A stretch of DNA of 48,893 nt from an uncultured Nocardioidaceae bacterium (GCA_902805845.1 CADCUI010000016.1:1-48893); one strand, 5' to 3'; counted from the first letter of the stretch, positions 27,889-37,065 are shown. The notes: generated by a model from the sequence alone, not told the origin. Numbers and translations are program-made.

Positions 27889-28635
27889 ATGGCTGACTTC
27901 ATCGACCAAGACCTCGTCGGCTCCCAGTTTCGCTTGGTTGATCTGAGCGGCGCCACCTTCCGGGAGGTCGACCTGACCGGCGTCGTGATGCGCGGTGTCG
28001 AGCTCGTCGACGTCGACATCAACGGCGAGATACACAACCTCGTCGTCAACGGCGTGGACGTGGTCCCCCTGATCAACGAGGAGCTCGACCGGCGTCACCC
28101 CGAGCGCGTCAAGATGCGCCCCACCGATCCGGCCGGCTTCCGCGAGGCCTGGGACATCGTCGAGCGGCTCTGGGACGGCACCGTCGACCGCGCCCGTCGC
28201 CTGGACCCGTCTCTCCTCCACGAGTCCGTGGACGGCGAGTGGTCGTTCGTGGAGACACTCCGCCACCTCACGTTCGCCACCGACGCCTGGGTACGTCGGG
28301 CGATCCTCGGCGACCCGTCGCCATGGCACCCGCTGGGCCTGCCGTGGGACGGGATGCCGGACACACCCGGCGTCCCACGCGACCGGCTGGCCCGCCCGTC
28401 GCTCGACGAGGTGCTCGAGCTGCGCCGGGACCGCATGGCCACCGTCCGGCAGGTCGTCGACGAGCTGACCGAGGAGTCGCTCGACGCCCACACCCAGCCG
28501 GTCGACGCCCCGGGTTGGCCGGAGCCACGCAGCTACCCGGTGCGGAAGTGCCTGTCGGTCGTGCTCAACGAGGAGTGGGAGCACCGGATGTTCGCCGAGC
28601 GTGACCTCGACGCCCTGGCGGTCCGGAGCGGGTGA
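27889..28635 (+). CDS. Pentapeptide-repeat/DinB-fold fusion protein
   Basis: 248 residues. The first 50 residues show pentapeptide-repeat layers (LVGSQFRLVDLSGATFREVDLTGVVMRGVEL). The rest is a DinB_2-like four-helix domain with SFVETLRHLTFATDAWV and EEWEHRMFAERDL, whose histidines would bind a metal. Such proteins are common in actinobacteria and may be thiol- or metal-dependent enzymes; substrate unknown. It shares its promoter region with the divergent HNH gene. Confidence 0.82.
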   Translation: MADFIDQDLVGSQFRLVDLSGATFREVDLTGVVMRGVELVDVDINGEIHNLVVNGVDVVPLINEELDRRHPERVKMRPTDPAGFREAWDIVERLWDGTVDRARRLDPSLLHESVDGEWSFVETLRHLTFATDAWVRRAILGDPSPWHPLGLPWDGMPDTPGVPRDRLARPSLDEVLELRRDRMATVRQVVDELTEESLDAHTQPVDAPGWPEPRSYPVRKCLSVVLNEEWEHRMFAERDLDALAVRSG

Positions 28636-28645
28636 AGGGTTCGGG

Positions 28646-28661
28646 CGGCCCTCAGGGGCCG
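28646..28661. terminator. Hairpin between convergent genes
   Basis: CGGCCC-TCAG-GGGCCG forms a 6-bp stem, followed on the plus strand by a pyrimidine-rich TCCTTCTCC. It covers the end of the VOC gene and follows the DinB-type gene by ten bases. Confidence 0.45.
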
Positions 28662-29011
28662 TCCTTCTCCTCGACAGGTCCCCCACCGAAGCTGATCTCG
28701 TTCCCGTCCGGATCGCGGTAGATCGCCTTCCGGACGCCGTTCGAGTAGACCTCGCGCTCGATGGGCTCGATCCCCCGGTCGGCGATCTCCGCCACGCGTG
28801 CGTCGAAATCCTCGACGAACGCGGTGTGCATCGCATACCCCGCCCGCTCGGGGAGCTCCTCGATGTAGACGAACCGGTGATCGGCCAGCTCCCAGACCGC
28901 CTCGGTGGCGTTCGGCAGGAAGGAGGGGGCCGAGCCCAGGAGGCGCTCGTACCAGGCCAGCGCCGCTCCGTAGTCCCTCACCGGGATCCCCGCGAAGAGG
29001 TCAAGCGTCAC
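28652..29011 (-). CDS. VOC superfamily (glyoxalase/dioxygenase-like) protein
   Basis: 119 residues, one VOC module: LDLFAGIPVRDYGAALAWYERLLG at the N-terminus and REVYSNGVRKAIYRDPDGNEISFGGG at the C-terminus, where Glu of GNEI is the usual metal ligand. The GTG start at 29011 is chosen because TAGCCT lies seven bases upstream (leaderless). Substrate unknown. Confidence 0.82.
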   Translation of the reverse strand: MTLDLFAGIPVRDYGAALAWYERLLGSAPSFLPNATEAVWELADHRFVYIEELPERAGYAMHTAFVEDFDARVAEIADRGIEPIEREVYSNGVRKAIYRDPDGNEISFGGGPVEEKDGP

Positions 29012-29024
29012 GATCAGCAGGCTA
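29012..29024 (-). promoter_or_regulatory. -10 box for leaderless VOC transcript
   Basis: TAGCCT on the minus strand (29024-29019) is followed by seven bases and the GTG at 29011. Confidence 0.5.
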
Positions 29025-29142
29025 CTCCGGTCGACGTGCGGAGCAGGCTCAGATCTTGCTCTCGCTCGTTCCTGCGAGTAGGTGTTGACTGGAGGCAACG
29101 GACCAGAATCCGCCCAGCCTGCTTGGACAGGAGGAGAAGGAG

Positions 29143-29562
29143 ATGTCCCTCGAAGAAACCACCACCACTGTTCGTCAGTATCTGGATGCGCTGCTCGACG
29201 GCGGCGACTTCGGTTCCCACTTCGCCGACGACGTGTCGTGGACAACGATGGAGACCGGCGACGAGATCCGCGGTCGTGAGGCCGTCAAGGACTTCATCGT
29301 CGGCTTGCACCAGCAGTGGTTCGACGCATCGCCCGAAGTGGTGAGCACCGCATTCGCCGACGATGTCGCCGCGCTCGAAGCCGTGTTCGTGGGCACGCAC
29401 ATCGGCGAGTTCGCGGGCATGCCGGCGACCGGCGCCCGGGTGCGGCTCCCCTACTCGGTGTTCTACGACGTCTCGGGAGGGAAGATCGCCGCGCTGCGCG
29501 CGTACTTCCCCGTCACCGAGCTGGGACGTCAACTGTCGGAAGCGGCTTCCGCGCACGCGTAG
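29143..29562 (+). CDS. SnoaL/NTF2-like protein
   Basis: 139 residues with the cone-shaped NTF2 fold pattern: VRQYLDALLDGGDFGSHFADDVSW at the start, GREAVKDFIVGLHQQWF, and a late FYDVSGGKIAALRAYFPVTELGRQL. Members are isomerases, cyclases or ligand-binding proteins; the substrate cannot be predicted. The start is well supported by AGGAGAAGGAG immediately before ATG. Confidence 0.82.
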   Translation: MSLEETTTTVRQYLDALLDGGDFGSHFADDVSWTTMETGDEIRGREAVKDFIVGLHQQWFDASPEVVSTAFADDVAALEAVFVGTHIGEFAGMPATGARVRLPYSVFYDVSGGKIAALRAYFPVTELGRQLSEAASAHA

Positions 29563-29923
29563 GCGCCGCGGGAAGGCGCACGGTTGCACCCGACGATCTG
29601 CTACCGGCCGCTGTTCCCGACGCCTCTGACGACCTCCCTTACGTCTGGCCCGTCCACTCACAGGCGGTCATCGATGCGGAGCAGCGGCGGGTGGCGTTCC
29701 AGGAACGGCGCAAGGAGCGGACGCTCGAGCAGGCGCGACTCGAGGCCGAGCGGGCTCGCGTCGAGGCAGCCGGGCCGCCAAGAGGGCGTGGCAGCAGCCC
29801 TGGCGGCAGAACGCCGGCGGGTGAGGCGTGGTGTCGCAGGGCGCCCGCTGCTTTTGACGGGGCACTGCCCACCCTGCTGCGCTCCGGTCATGGCCGCGAT
29901 CATCTATATCGGCATCGGGAACC
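29563..29923 (+). other. Gap with a coding-like remnant
   Basis: No complete gene is seen. A plus-strand frame across about 29580-29790 reads like protein (LPYVWPVHSQAVIDAEQRR, then an Arg/Glu-rich stretch ending EAERARVEAA) with GC-rich third positions, but it has no start codon of its own and loses coding character after 29790. It may be the tail of a decayed gene. Confidence 0.25.
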
Positions 29924-29961
29924 GACCAGCCCGGACCCGCTCACGCGGGTCCGGGCTGGTC
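29924..29961 (-). terminator. Strong terminator of ssrA
   Basis: A perfect 17-bp stem with a four-base TCAC loop begins 24 bases downstream of the ssrA 3' end. It has no U-run, as is common for actinobacterial I-shaped terminators. The stem arms are 29924-29940 and 29945-29961. Confidence 0.8.
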
Positions 29962-29984
29962 CGATGTCCTGGGACATCACATGA

Positions 29985-30353
29985 TGGTGGAGCTGGCGGG
30001 AATCGAACCCGCGTCCTTCGGCGCCGTACCAGGTCTTCTCCGGGTGCAGTCTGTTGTGTCGTTTTCTCAGCCCCGACGCTCGAACAGACACGTCGTCGAC
30101 AGGCTCAGCCGGATTTGAGTCCCGGGACGCCCCTCCGGCGGGAGCGCCACAGCAAGCCTCCTAGCTGAGGCCAGGGTCTGAGGCGGAGGCGCCCTCAGTC
30201 TGACCCGTCACTGTCGCCGTCAGGCGGCGAGAGCGAACGAACTGCGCTTTGAATCGGCAGTTATTTGTTTCCAGGGATCGTTCACGAGATGACCCTGGAT
30301 CCTCGACCCGCTTCCCCTGGGACTGACGTCCCAAGTCGAAACCGTTCAGCCCC
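29985..30353 (-). ncRNA. ssrA: Transfer-messenger RNA
   Basis: 369 bases. The 5' end GGGGCTGAACGGTTTCGACTT and the 3' end GACGCGGGTTCGATTCCCGCC-AGCTCCACCA (read in two parts) form the tRNA-Ala-like half, with acceptor pairing GGGGCUG/CAGCUCC and an encoded CCA. The message part lies at 30223-30258 and ends with TGA at 30220-30222; with the charged alanine the predicted tag is AADSKRSSFALAA, ending in the usual ALAA degradation signal. Together with SmpB it rescues stalled ribosomes. The smpB gene lies 99 bases upstream on the same strand. Confidence 0.95.
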
Positions 30354-30377
30354 TCTTGAGTTGTCGAACTGCTGCGC

Positions 30378-30383
30378 AGTCTA
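30378..30383 (-). promoter_or_regulatory. -10 box of ssrA promoter
   Basis: TAGACT on the minus strand lies 24 bases before the mature 5' end, which fits a short precursor trimmed by RNase P. The matching -35 is not clear. Confidence 0.45.
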
Positions 30384-30452
30384 GCGCGGTCAACCGACAT
30401 GGCTCACGCGGTATTCCACGCACCTCAGCCGAACGGCGCCACCGTGACCTGC

Positions 30453-30929
30453 TCAGCCCATGCCCTTCACGCGACGGCCTATGGCGACCTCGGCCTCGCG
30501 CTTCGCGGTGCGCTCGGCGATCGCGTGCCGCTTGTCGTAGGACTTCTTGCCGCGCGCCAGCGCGATCTCGACCTTGGCGCGGCCGTCCTTGAAGTACAGC
30601 GCCAGCGGGATCAGGGTGAGCCCGCGCTCCCGGATCCGACTGTCGATCTTCTCGATCTCTGCCCGGTGCAGCAGCAGCTTGCGGACCCGCCGCGGCTCGT
30701 GGTTCGTCCAGGTGCCCTGGGTGTAGACGGGGATGTGCACCGCATGGAGGAAGGCCTCGCCGTCGTGGACCTCGGCGAACCCGTCGACCAGCGACGCGCG
30801 GCCCGAGCGCAGCGACTTCACCTCGGTGCCCACCAGGACGAGGCCGGCCTCGTAAGTCTCCTCGACGTGGTAGTCGTGGCGCGCCTTCTTGTTCTGCGCG
30901 ACGACTCTGCGCCCGGTCTCCTTCGCCAT
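30453..30929 (-). CDS. smpB: SsrA-binding protein SmpB
   Basis: 158 residues, normal length. Features are [45 protein letters not shown], and a basic tail [21 protein letters not shown], which enters the ribosomal mRNA channel. It binds tmRNA and delivers it to stalled ribosomes. The ATG lies 22 bases after the M23 gene stop, with GAGAGA upstream, so it is probably in the ftsEX transcript; ssrA follows. Confidence 0.97.
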   Translation of the reverse strand: MAKETGRRVVAQNKKARHDYHVEETYEAGLVLVGTEVKSLRSGRASLVDGFAEVHDGEAFLHAVHIPVYTQGTWTNHEPRRVRKLLLHRAEIEKIDSRIRERGLTLIPLALYFKDGRAKVEIALARGKKSYDKRHAIAERTAKREAEVAIGRRVKGMG

Positions 30930-30951
30930 GACGGCGATTCTCTCAGGCGGG

Positions 30952-32256
30952 TCAGAACCAGGTGACGGGGTCGACGGGCACCCCGTTCTGCATCACCGTG
31001 AAGTGCAGGTGGCAGCCGGTCGACCAGCCGGTGTCCCCGACGTACCCGACGACCTCGCCGCGCTCGACGTGGTCACCGGCCTCGACCGCGTAGCCGCTGA
31101 GGTGGTTGGAGATCGTCGCGACCCCCACGCCCCGCTTGAGGCCGTGGTCGATGATGACGCGGTTGCCCCAGGCGGACTGGAAGTACGTCGAGATCACGGT
31201 GCCCGCCGCCGGCGCGACGACCGGAGTGCCGCAGCCGGCGCCGTAGTCGACGCCGTCGTGCATGGCGCGGTAGCCCCAGATGGGGTGGGTGCGATAGCCG
31301 AACGGCGAGGTGACCGAGCCGGCCACCGGCATCTGCAGGGCGCCATCGCCCGACGGTCCGGTGTAGCCGGTCCCCTCGGACATCGCCTGCTGGATGAGCG
31401 CGGCGATGCGGTCGCGCTCGGCCTGCAGCTTCGCCAGCGTCTCGAGGTCGCTCTTCTTGGCCTGCTGGGCGTCGCTCATCGCCTGCTGCCGCGCGGCCAC
31501 CAGCTCGGTGACCTGCAGCTCGGCGTCGTGGGCCTGCTGCTCGAGCGCCTGCTTGCGCGCCAGGTTGGCCGCGGCGTCCTGCCGGCGCTGAGCCACCTCG
31601 CGCTTCGCGGCCTGGGTCTCCTCCTCCTCGACGGTCAGGAGGACGTCGGCCGCCAGCAGCTGGTCGAGGATCTTCGACTCGGTGTTCGCCACCGAGCTGC
31701 TGGCGTTCATGGTGCCGGCGAGCTGGGAGGGGTCCTGGGTGGTGAACACCATCGACAACCCCATCAGCGCCGGGTCGCCCTGCTGGTAGGAGGCGACCAC
31801 CATCCGGCGCAGCTGCGCCTCCTGCGCGGCCACGTCGCGACGACCGGCCTTCAGGTCGAGGCGGGCGGCCTCCAGCCGGACGACGGCCTCGTCGAGCCGG
31901 CGCTGCATCTCGAGGTCGCGGGCCGCTGCCACGGCCAGCGCCTCCTGGGTGGAGGCGAGGTAGGCCTGGGCGTTGGCGAGGTCGGCGCGCGCCTGGAGCA
32001 GCTCCGCGGTCGCCGCCTGCAGCTCGGCACTGGAGTGGTCGAGGTGGTCGTGGGCGTCGTCGATGTGCTCCTCGACCTGGTCCCGCTTGTCCTCCAGGTC
32101 CTCGGCGGCGGCGCCGGAGACCGTCAGGCAGAAGGACAGGCCGACGGCGGCAGCGGCGGCGAGGGTACGGCGGCGCGCGGGCACGCGTGCGAGCGCACGG
32201 ACGGGCACCTGGCCCGTGGTGCGCGCGCGAGGACGCGCGGGGAAGAGGCGAACCAC
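30952..32256 (-). CDS. Secreted coiled-coil M23 (LytM) peptidase, EnvC-like
   Basis: 434 residues. The signal (core about 30-50, ending SGAAA) is followed by a long coiled coil (about 52-300) rich in Glu, Gln, Ala and Arg. A C-terminal LytM domain contains [25 protein letters not shown] (His and Asp zinc ligands) and [12 protein letters not shown] (HLH). The metal site looks intact, so it may cut peptidoglycan itself, unlike degenerate EnvC. Placement directly after ftsX implies that FtsEX controls it through the coiled coil. The GTG at 32256 is preceded by GAAGG. Confidence 0.92.
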   Translation of the reverse strand: MVRLFPARPRARTTGQVPVRALARVPARRRTLAAAAAVGLSFCLTVSGAAAEDLEDKRDQVEEHIDDAHDHLDHSSAELQAATAELLQARADLANAQAYLASTQEALAVAAARDLEMQRRLDEAVVRLEAARLDLKAGRRDVAAQEAQLRRMVVASYQQGDPALMGLSMVFTTQDPSQLAGTMNASSSVANTESKILDQLLAADVLLTVEEEETQAAKREVAQRRQDAAANLARKQALEQQAHDAELQVTELVAARQQAMSDAQQAKKSDLETLAKLQAERDRIAALIQQAMSEGTGYTGPSGDGALQMPVAGSVTSPFGYRTHPIWGYRAMHDGVDYGAGCGTPVVAPAAGTVISTYFQSAWGNRVIIDHGLKRGVGVATISNHLSGYAVEAGDHVERGEVVGYVGDTGWSTGCHLHFTVMQNGVPVDPVTWF

Positions 32257-32324
32257 GAGGAACCTTCGAACGAGCCGATAGTGGACGAATCGGACATCAA
32301 CAGTTCGACGGTAGCCGAGGTCGG

Positions 32325-33245
32325 TCAGACTTTGAGGTATTTCCGGGTAAGTAGGAGTGTCGGGATGAGCGTCAGCGCCAGCCCCACCACGGTGATCGCG
32401 CCGATCGCCAGCATCCCGTCGCCCCAGTCGATCCAGGCCACCAGATTGGAGTTCGGCCGGAGCAGCCGGTAGACCACGACGTAGAGGAAGAGGCCGATCG
32501 CCCCAGCCGCCAGGAGCACGCCGACCAGAGCTGCGAACAGCGCCTCCATGAGGAACGGCAGCTGGATGTAGAGGCTGGAGGCGCCGACCAGCCGCATGAT
32601 GCCGATCTCCTTGCGGCGGGCGAAGGCAGCAAGCCGGATCGTGTTGCCGACCTGGAGGATCGCGGCGAGCAGCAGGAAGCCCGCGATGACGATCGCGCCC
32701 CACTTGAAGGCGTCGATCCAGAAGTAGATCGGCTGGAGCACCTCCCGCAGGTCACGGACCGTGCCCACGCCCGGCAACTCACTGACCTCGTTCTTGAGTC
32801 CCTCGAACTGGCGGGGGTCCTCCAGCGTGATCCAGTAGGACTCCGCGAGGTCGCTGGGCTTGATCGCCTCGACGACCTGGCGCTGGGTGGCGTCGTCGGC
32901 GGTATAGACCTCACGCCACTTGTCGTAGGCCTGTCGGCTGGTCTCGAAGTGCCACTTCTCGACCTGCGGGTTGGTGTCGAGCACCTGCTCCACCGCGCGG
33001 CGCTGGGCCGCGCTGGCCTGGCCGTCGATGCAGTTGGCGCCCGGCGAGCTGTCCGTGCACAGGAACACCGTGATCTGCAGCCGGTCTCCCCAGAACTTCT
33101 CGGCCTTCTCGGCCTGCGCGTTGAGCAGCAGCCCCAGCCCGACGAGGGTCAGCGAGACGAACATCGTGACGATCACGGCGACCATCATGGAGAGGTTGCG
33201 CCGGAGCCCCGTCCGGAGCTCGGAGAAGACATAGGTCAACTGCAT
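32325..33245 (-). CDS. ftsX: Cell division ABC-like permease FtsX
   Basis: 306 residues. Four membrane segments: one at about 20-42, a large extracellular loop (about 45-170), then three segments near the C-terminus with the MacB-like core RRKEIGIMRLVGASSLYIQLPFLMEA. It transmits FtsE ATPase cycles to an outer-face wall hydrolase. It is 28 bases downstream of ftsE. Confidence 0.97.
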   Translation of the reverse strand: MQLTYVFSELRTGLRRNLSMMVAVIVTMFVSLTLVGLGLLLNAQAEKAEKFWGDRLQITVFLCTDSSPGANCIDGQASAAQRRAVEQVLDTNPQVEKWHFETSRQAYDKWREVYTADDATQRQVVEAIKPSDLAESYWITLEDPRQFEGLKNEVSELPGVGTVRDLREVLQPIYFWIDAFKWGAIVIAGFLLLAAILQVGNTIRLAAFARRKEIGIMRLVGASSLYIQLPFLMEALFAALVGVLLAAGAIGLFLYVVVYRLLRPNSNLVAWIDWGDGMLAIGAITVVGLALTLIPTLLLTRKYLKV

Positions 33246-33273
33246 GACGTGATCCCTTGGTTGCCTGGGTCGC

Positions 33274-33963
33274 TCAGTGCTGGTAGCCGTAGACGCCGCG
33301 GGCCTGGTCGCGCACCACGCGGCCTCCCGACAGCTCGATGACGCGCTTGCGCATCTGGTCGACGATGGTGGAGTCGTGGGTGGCCATGAGCACGGTCGTG
33401 CCGGTCCGGTTGATGCGGTCGAGCAGCTTCATGATCCCGACCGAGGTGTTGGGGTCGAGGTTGCCGGTCGGCTCGTCGGCGATCAGCAGCATCGGCTTGT
33501 TGACGAACGCACGGGCGATCGCGACCCGCTGCTGCTCACCGCCGGAGAGCTCGTCGGGCATCCGGTCGCCCTTGCCCTCCAGCGACACCAGCTCGAGCAC
33601 CTCGGGCACCACGTCCCTGATCATCGAGCGGGGCTTGCCGATCACCTGCAGTGCAAAGGCGATGTTCTCCGAGACGGTCTTGTTGGGCAGCAGCCGGAAG
33701 TCCTGGAAGACCGTCCCGATCTGGCGGCGGAGCGCCGGCACCTTCCAGCCCGAGAGCCGGTTCAGCTCCTTGCCGGCGACGTGCACGCGACCCGAGGTGG
33801 GCCGTGCCTCCCGCAGCACCAGCCGCAGCAACGTCGACTTCCCGGACCCCGAGGCACCGACGAGGAAGACGAACTCGCCCTTCTCGATCTCGACCGACAC
33901 GTCGTCCAACGCGGGTCGCTGCTGCCCCGGGTAGTTCATCGTGACGTTCTCGAAAGTGATCAC
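33274..33963 (-). CDS. ftsE: Cell division ATP-binding protein FtsE
   Basis: 229 residues. Walker [11 protein letters not shown] (35-44), signature [14 protein letters not shown], Walker [13 protein letters not shown] and the switch histidine in MATHD are all present. It pairs with FtsX. The GTG start at 33963 begins the family-typical [13 protein letters not shown]. Confidence 0.97.
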   Translation of the reverse strand: MITFENVTMNYPGQQRPALDDVSVEIEKGEFVFLVGASGSGKSTLLRLVLREARPTSGRVHVAGKELNRLSGWKVPALRRQIGTVFQDFRLLPNKTVSENIAFALQVIGKPRSMIRDVVPEVLELVSLEGKGDRMPDELSGGEQQRVAIARAFVNKPMLLIADEPTGNLDPNTSVGIMKLLDRINRTGTTVLMATHDSTIVDQMRKRVIELSGGRVVRDQARGVYGYQH

Positions 33964-34073
33964 AGCAGTCCAGACCGGCTCTTGGGGACAGGGTGTCGTG
34001 GCCCGGCAACAGGCCTGGGCTCCGACCGACGTCCGAGTCTAGGTGACCGATCCAGCCGATCCGGGCACTGACG

Positions 34074-34086
34074 TAGGTTGCGAGGC
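34074..34086 (+). promoter_or_regulatory. -10 box for leaderless lipoprotein transcript
   Basis: TAGGTT (34074-34079) is followed by seven bases and the ATG at 34087. Confidence 0.5.
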
Positions 34087-34758
34087 ATGCGGACGCGAGC
34101 CGGAGTGCCCCGCGGGCGGCGGGCGGCCCTCGTCCTGGTGACGTCCCTCACCTGCCTGCTCACCGGCTGCGCCGACGACCCGGCCCCGCCCGCCGCTCCG
34201 TCGTCACCGGAGACGGTGCCGCTGACCGACGTCGACCTGGCGGGGCTGGCCGCGGTGCGCGCGCCGTTCTGCGAATCGCTCGACGTGGCCCGCGTCGGCG
34301 ACGTCCTGGGCGGACCAGCGCGGCATACCGACTCCTACGCCCCCGGTGACCGGGTGCGGCTGACCTCAGAGGTGGTCGACGTGGCGGACGAGCACGGCTG
34401 CACGTTCACGCGCGGTGCCGTGACCGCCCGCGCGTGGCTGCTCGCGCAGCCGGTCACCCGCGGCCAGGCGCGGGAGTACGCCACAGCGCGGCGCCGCCAG
34501 CCCGAGTGCTCAGCGGCCGGCGTCCTGGAGTTCGGCTCGCCCGGCGTGGTCCAGACGTGCCGGCCGCCGAGCACGTCGGAGAAGCCGGGCGGCGGCGAGG
34601 CGGGCAGTGGATCCCTCGTCGTGACGATGTCGGGGCTGTTCGGGGACGGCTGGCTCACCTGTCAGGTGACGGACCGCTCCCCCGCTGAGGGTGACGCCCT
34701 CCTCGAGGGCGCCCAGCGCTGGTGCGCCGAGGTGGCGCGCACGGTGGCGTCCGGCTGA
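34087..34758 (+). CDS. DUF3558-like lipoprotein
   Basis: 223 residues. The signal ends in LLTGC with Cys28 lipidated. The mature domain has four to six cysteines (FCESLD, EHGCTFT, QPECSA, VQTCRP, WLTCQV, RWCAEV) and layout similar to DUF3558-type actinobacterial lipoproteins; the assignment is tentative. It lies on the plus strand between ftsE and prfB and breaks that conserved minus-strand run. Confidence 0.75.
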   Translation: MRTRAGVPRGRRAALVLVTSLTCLLTGCADDPAPPAAPSSPETVPLTDVDLAGLAAVRAPFCESLDVARVGDVLGGPARHTDSYAPGDRVRLTSEVVDVADEHGCTFTRGAVTARAWLLAQPVTRGQAREYATARRRQPECSAAGVLEFGSPGVVQTCRPPSTSEKPGGGEAGSGSLVVTMSGLFGDGWLTCQVTDRSPAEGDALLEGAQRWCAEVARTVASG

Positions 34759-34784
34759 GCCGCGCTCCGCTCGGGAGCTGCGGC
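34759..34784. terminator. Hairpin between convergent genes
   Basis: GCCGCGCTCC pairs with GGAGC-T-GCGGC around a five-base loop, a ten-pair stem with one bulged base. It begins right after the lipoprotein stop and precedes the end of the dehydrogenase gene. Confidence 0.5.
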
Positions 34785-34787
34785 CGA

Positions 34788-35864
34788 TCAGACCGCGTCC
34801 ATCACGATGCAGACCTTGCCGGCGGTCGCACCGTCGGCGGTCCGGTAGGCGTCGGCCGCCTCGTCGAGAGGGAACGTGTGGGTGACGAGCACCTCCGGGT
34901 GCAGCTGCCACCGGTCCAGGAGGACGAGCAGGTCGGCCATGTGGCCCACCGAGGTGACCCACGAGCCGTGCAGGGTCACCTGCTTGTGGATCAGCGACGG
35001 GGAGACGTCGAGCTCGACCGTGCCACCCTCCCCCACGAAGACGCACCTGCCCCACGTCGCCGTGGCCTCCAGCGCCTGCCGACGGGCCACCGGGCTGCCC
35101 GAGGCGTCGAGGGTCGCGGTGAAGCCCCGCCCGCCGGTGAGCCCGGCCAACGCGTCACCGACGTCGTCGCCGGCGAGCACCGCCTCGTCGACGAGACCGA
35201 GGTCCCGGGCCAGCGCCACCCGCTCGGGCGTCACGTCGGAGCCGACCACGAAGGGGACTCCCATCGCGCGGCCCAGCATGGCCGCCGCAAGGCCGACCGG
35301 GCCGAGCCCGGTGACGAGCAGCGTGTCCGTCCCCGAGACGTCGAGCCGCAGCAGCGCCTCGAAGGCGGTGCCGAAGCCGCACGAGACCAGCGCCCCGTCG
35401 ACGTACGTCAAGGAGTCCGGGAGGGGCAGGCAGGTCCGCTCCTCGGCGAGCAGGAAGTCGGCGTGCCCGCCGTCACGCTGCCAGCCGTACGCCGCGCGGG
35501 AGGGGTCGGTGCAGCCGATGTAGTAGCCGCGTCGGCACTCCTCGCAGAGCCCGCATCCTGCGATGTGGTAGACGACGACGCGGTCGCCAGGGGCCAGCCG
35601 GTGGACGCCCGGGCCGACGGCGACGACCTGCCCGCAGGGCTCGTGCCCGGCGATCACGCCCTGGTAGGCCTCGGGGCCGTGGCCGAGGTGCTCGCGGTAG
35701 ATCGCGCGCAGGTCGCTGCCGCAGATCGACGACGCCTTCATCGCGAGGAGCACTTGCCCGTGGCCCGGCCGGGGAACGGGTCGGACGACGTCCTCCACCG
35801 CCCGGTCCCCCGGGAGCAGCACGCCGCGCATCGTGGCCGTCGGGGACGGGTCTGGCGTGGTCAC
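34788..35864 (-). CDS. Zinc-dependent medium-chain alcohol dehydrogenase
   Basis: 358 residues. The catalytic zinc residues Cys48 (ICGSD) and His74-Glu75 (GHEPCG) are present. The structural zinc lobe has Cys104, Cys107, Cys110 and Cys118. The Rossmann motif is [19 protein letters not shown]. This places it in the MDR group with threonine and polyol dehydrogenases; the substrate is unknown. The GTG start has CATAGT six bases upstream, possibly leaderless. It follows prfB by 42 bases. Confidence 0.9.
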   Translation of the reverse strand: MTTPDPSPTATMRGVLLPGDRAVEDVVRPVPRPGHGQVLLAMKASSICGSDLRAIYREHLGHGPEAYQGVIAGHEPCGQVVAVGPGVHRLAPGDRVVVYHIAGCGLCEECRRGYYIGCTDPSRAAYGWQRDGGHADFLLAEERTCLPLPDSLTYVDGALVSCGFGTAFEALLRLDVSGTDTLLVTGLGPVGLAAAMLGRAMGVPFVVGSDVTPERVALARDLGLVDEAVLAGDDVGDALAGLTGGRGFTATLDASGSPVARRQALEATATWGRCVFVGEGGTVELDVSPSLIHKQVTLHGSWVTSVGHMADLLVLLDRWQLHPEVLVTHTFPLDEAADAYRTADGATAGKVCIVMDAV

Positions 35865-35906
35865 AGGCTCACTATGCCGGGTGGGCTCGGAGGGGTGGGC
35901 CCCCGG

Positions 35907-37025
35907 TCAGTTGAGGGCGGCCTTCTCCGCGCCCCGGCGCCAACGGATGCCGGCCTCGAGGAAGCCGTCGATGTCCCCGTCGAAGACCGCAGGCGGGTTG
36001 CCGGTCTCGTACTCGGTCCGCAGGTCCTTGACCATCTGGTAGGGGTGCAGCACGTAGCTGCGCATCTGGTCGCCCCAGGAGCCCTGGACGTCACCGCGCA
36101 GCGAGTCGAGGTGGGCCTTCTCCTCCTCGCGCTTCTTCGCGAGCAGCTTCGCCTTGAGGATGACCATGGCGGAGGCCTTGTTCTGCAGCTGTGACTTCTC
36201 GTTCTGGCAGGACACCACGATGCCCGTGGGGACGTGCGTCAGCCGCACGGCCGAGTCGGTGGTGTTGACCGACTGACCACCGGGACCGCTGGAGCGGTAG
36301 ACGTCGACGCGCACGTCCTCCTCCGGCAGGTCGATCTCGTCGGTCTGCTCGATGACCGGCACCACCTCGACGGCTGCGAACGAGGTCTGCCGACGGCCCT
36401 GGTTGTCGAAGGGACTGATCCGCACCAGCCGGTGGGTGCCGGCCTCGACGGAGAGGGTCCCGAAGGCGTACGGCGCGTGCACCGCGAAGGTCGCGGACTT
36501 GAGGCCGGCCTCCTCGGCGTACGACGTGTCGAAGACCTCGACCGGGTACTTGTGGCGCTCCGCCCAGCGCGTGTACATCCGCATGAGCATCTCGGCGAAG
36601 TCCGCCGCGTCGACCCCGCCGGCGCCGGAACGGATCGTGATGAGGGCCTCGCGAGCGTCGTACTCCCCGCTCAGGAGGGTGCGCACCTCGAGCGCCTCGA
36701 CCGCCTTGCTGATCCGGGCCAGCTCCTTGTCGGAGTCGGCGAGCGACTCGTCGTCGCTCTCCTCCTGCGCCATCTCGATGAGCATCGCCACGTCGTCGAG
36801 GCGGGTCTGCAGCGAGGTGAAGCGGTCGAGGTCGCCCTGGAGCACCGAGAGCCGTCCGGTGACGCGCTGGGCGTTGGCCTGGTCGTTCCAGAGGTCGGGG
36901 GCGGCCACCTGCTCCCCCAGCTCCGCGATCTCACCGCGGATGCGGTCGAGGTCGAGCACCTGCTCGATGGTGTGCATCGTCGCCTGGAGCTGCTTGATCC
37001 GGGTGTCGTAGTCGGGGCCTGCCAC
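35907..37025 (-). CDS. prfB: Peptide chain release factor 2
   Basis: 372 residues. The stop-codon-recognition tripeptide SPF (204-206) and the catalytic GGQ (249-251, in [20 protein letters not shown]) identify RF2, which reads UGA and UAA. The N-terminal region runs without an internal stop, so the programmed +1 frameshift known from many bacteria is absent. The GTG at 37025 has TAACGT (37039-37034) eight bases upstream, giving a nearly leaderless message. Confidence 0.97.
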   Translation of the reverse strand: MAGPDYDTRIKQLQATMHTIEQVLDLDRIRGEIAELGEQVAAPDLWNDQANAQRVTGRLSVLQGDLDRFTSLQTRLDDVAMLIEMAQEESDDESLADSDKELARISKAVEALEVRTLLSGEYDAREALITIRSGAGGVDAADFAEMLMRMYTRWAERHKYPVEVFDTSYAEEAGLKSATFAVHAPYAFGTLSVEAGTHRLVRISPFDNQGRRQTSFAAVEVVPVIEQTDEIDLPEEDVRVDVYRSSGPGGQSVNTTDSAVRLTHVPTGIVVSCQNEKSQLQNKASAMVILKAKLLAKKREEEKAHLDSLRGDVQGSWGDQMRSYVLHPYQMVKDLRTEYETGNPPAVFDGDIDGFLEAGIRWRRGAEKAALN

Positions 37026-37065
37026 GAGAGGCAACGTTACCCGCACCCGGACGGTGGGCTGTTCG

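Noticed and set aside
29985-30050. Possible tRNA gene from the GTTCGATTCCCGCC arm and CCA end
   Set aside because: This is the 3' tRNA-like half of the tmRNA; the 5' half is 300 bases away at 30353.
31000-32472. A long plus-strand frame opposite the M23 peptidase
   Set aside because: It is the antisense shadow of a GC-rich gene; the minus strand has the signal peptide, coiled coil and zinc motifs.
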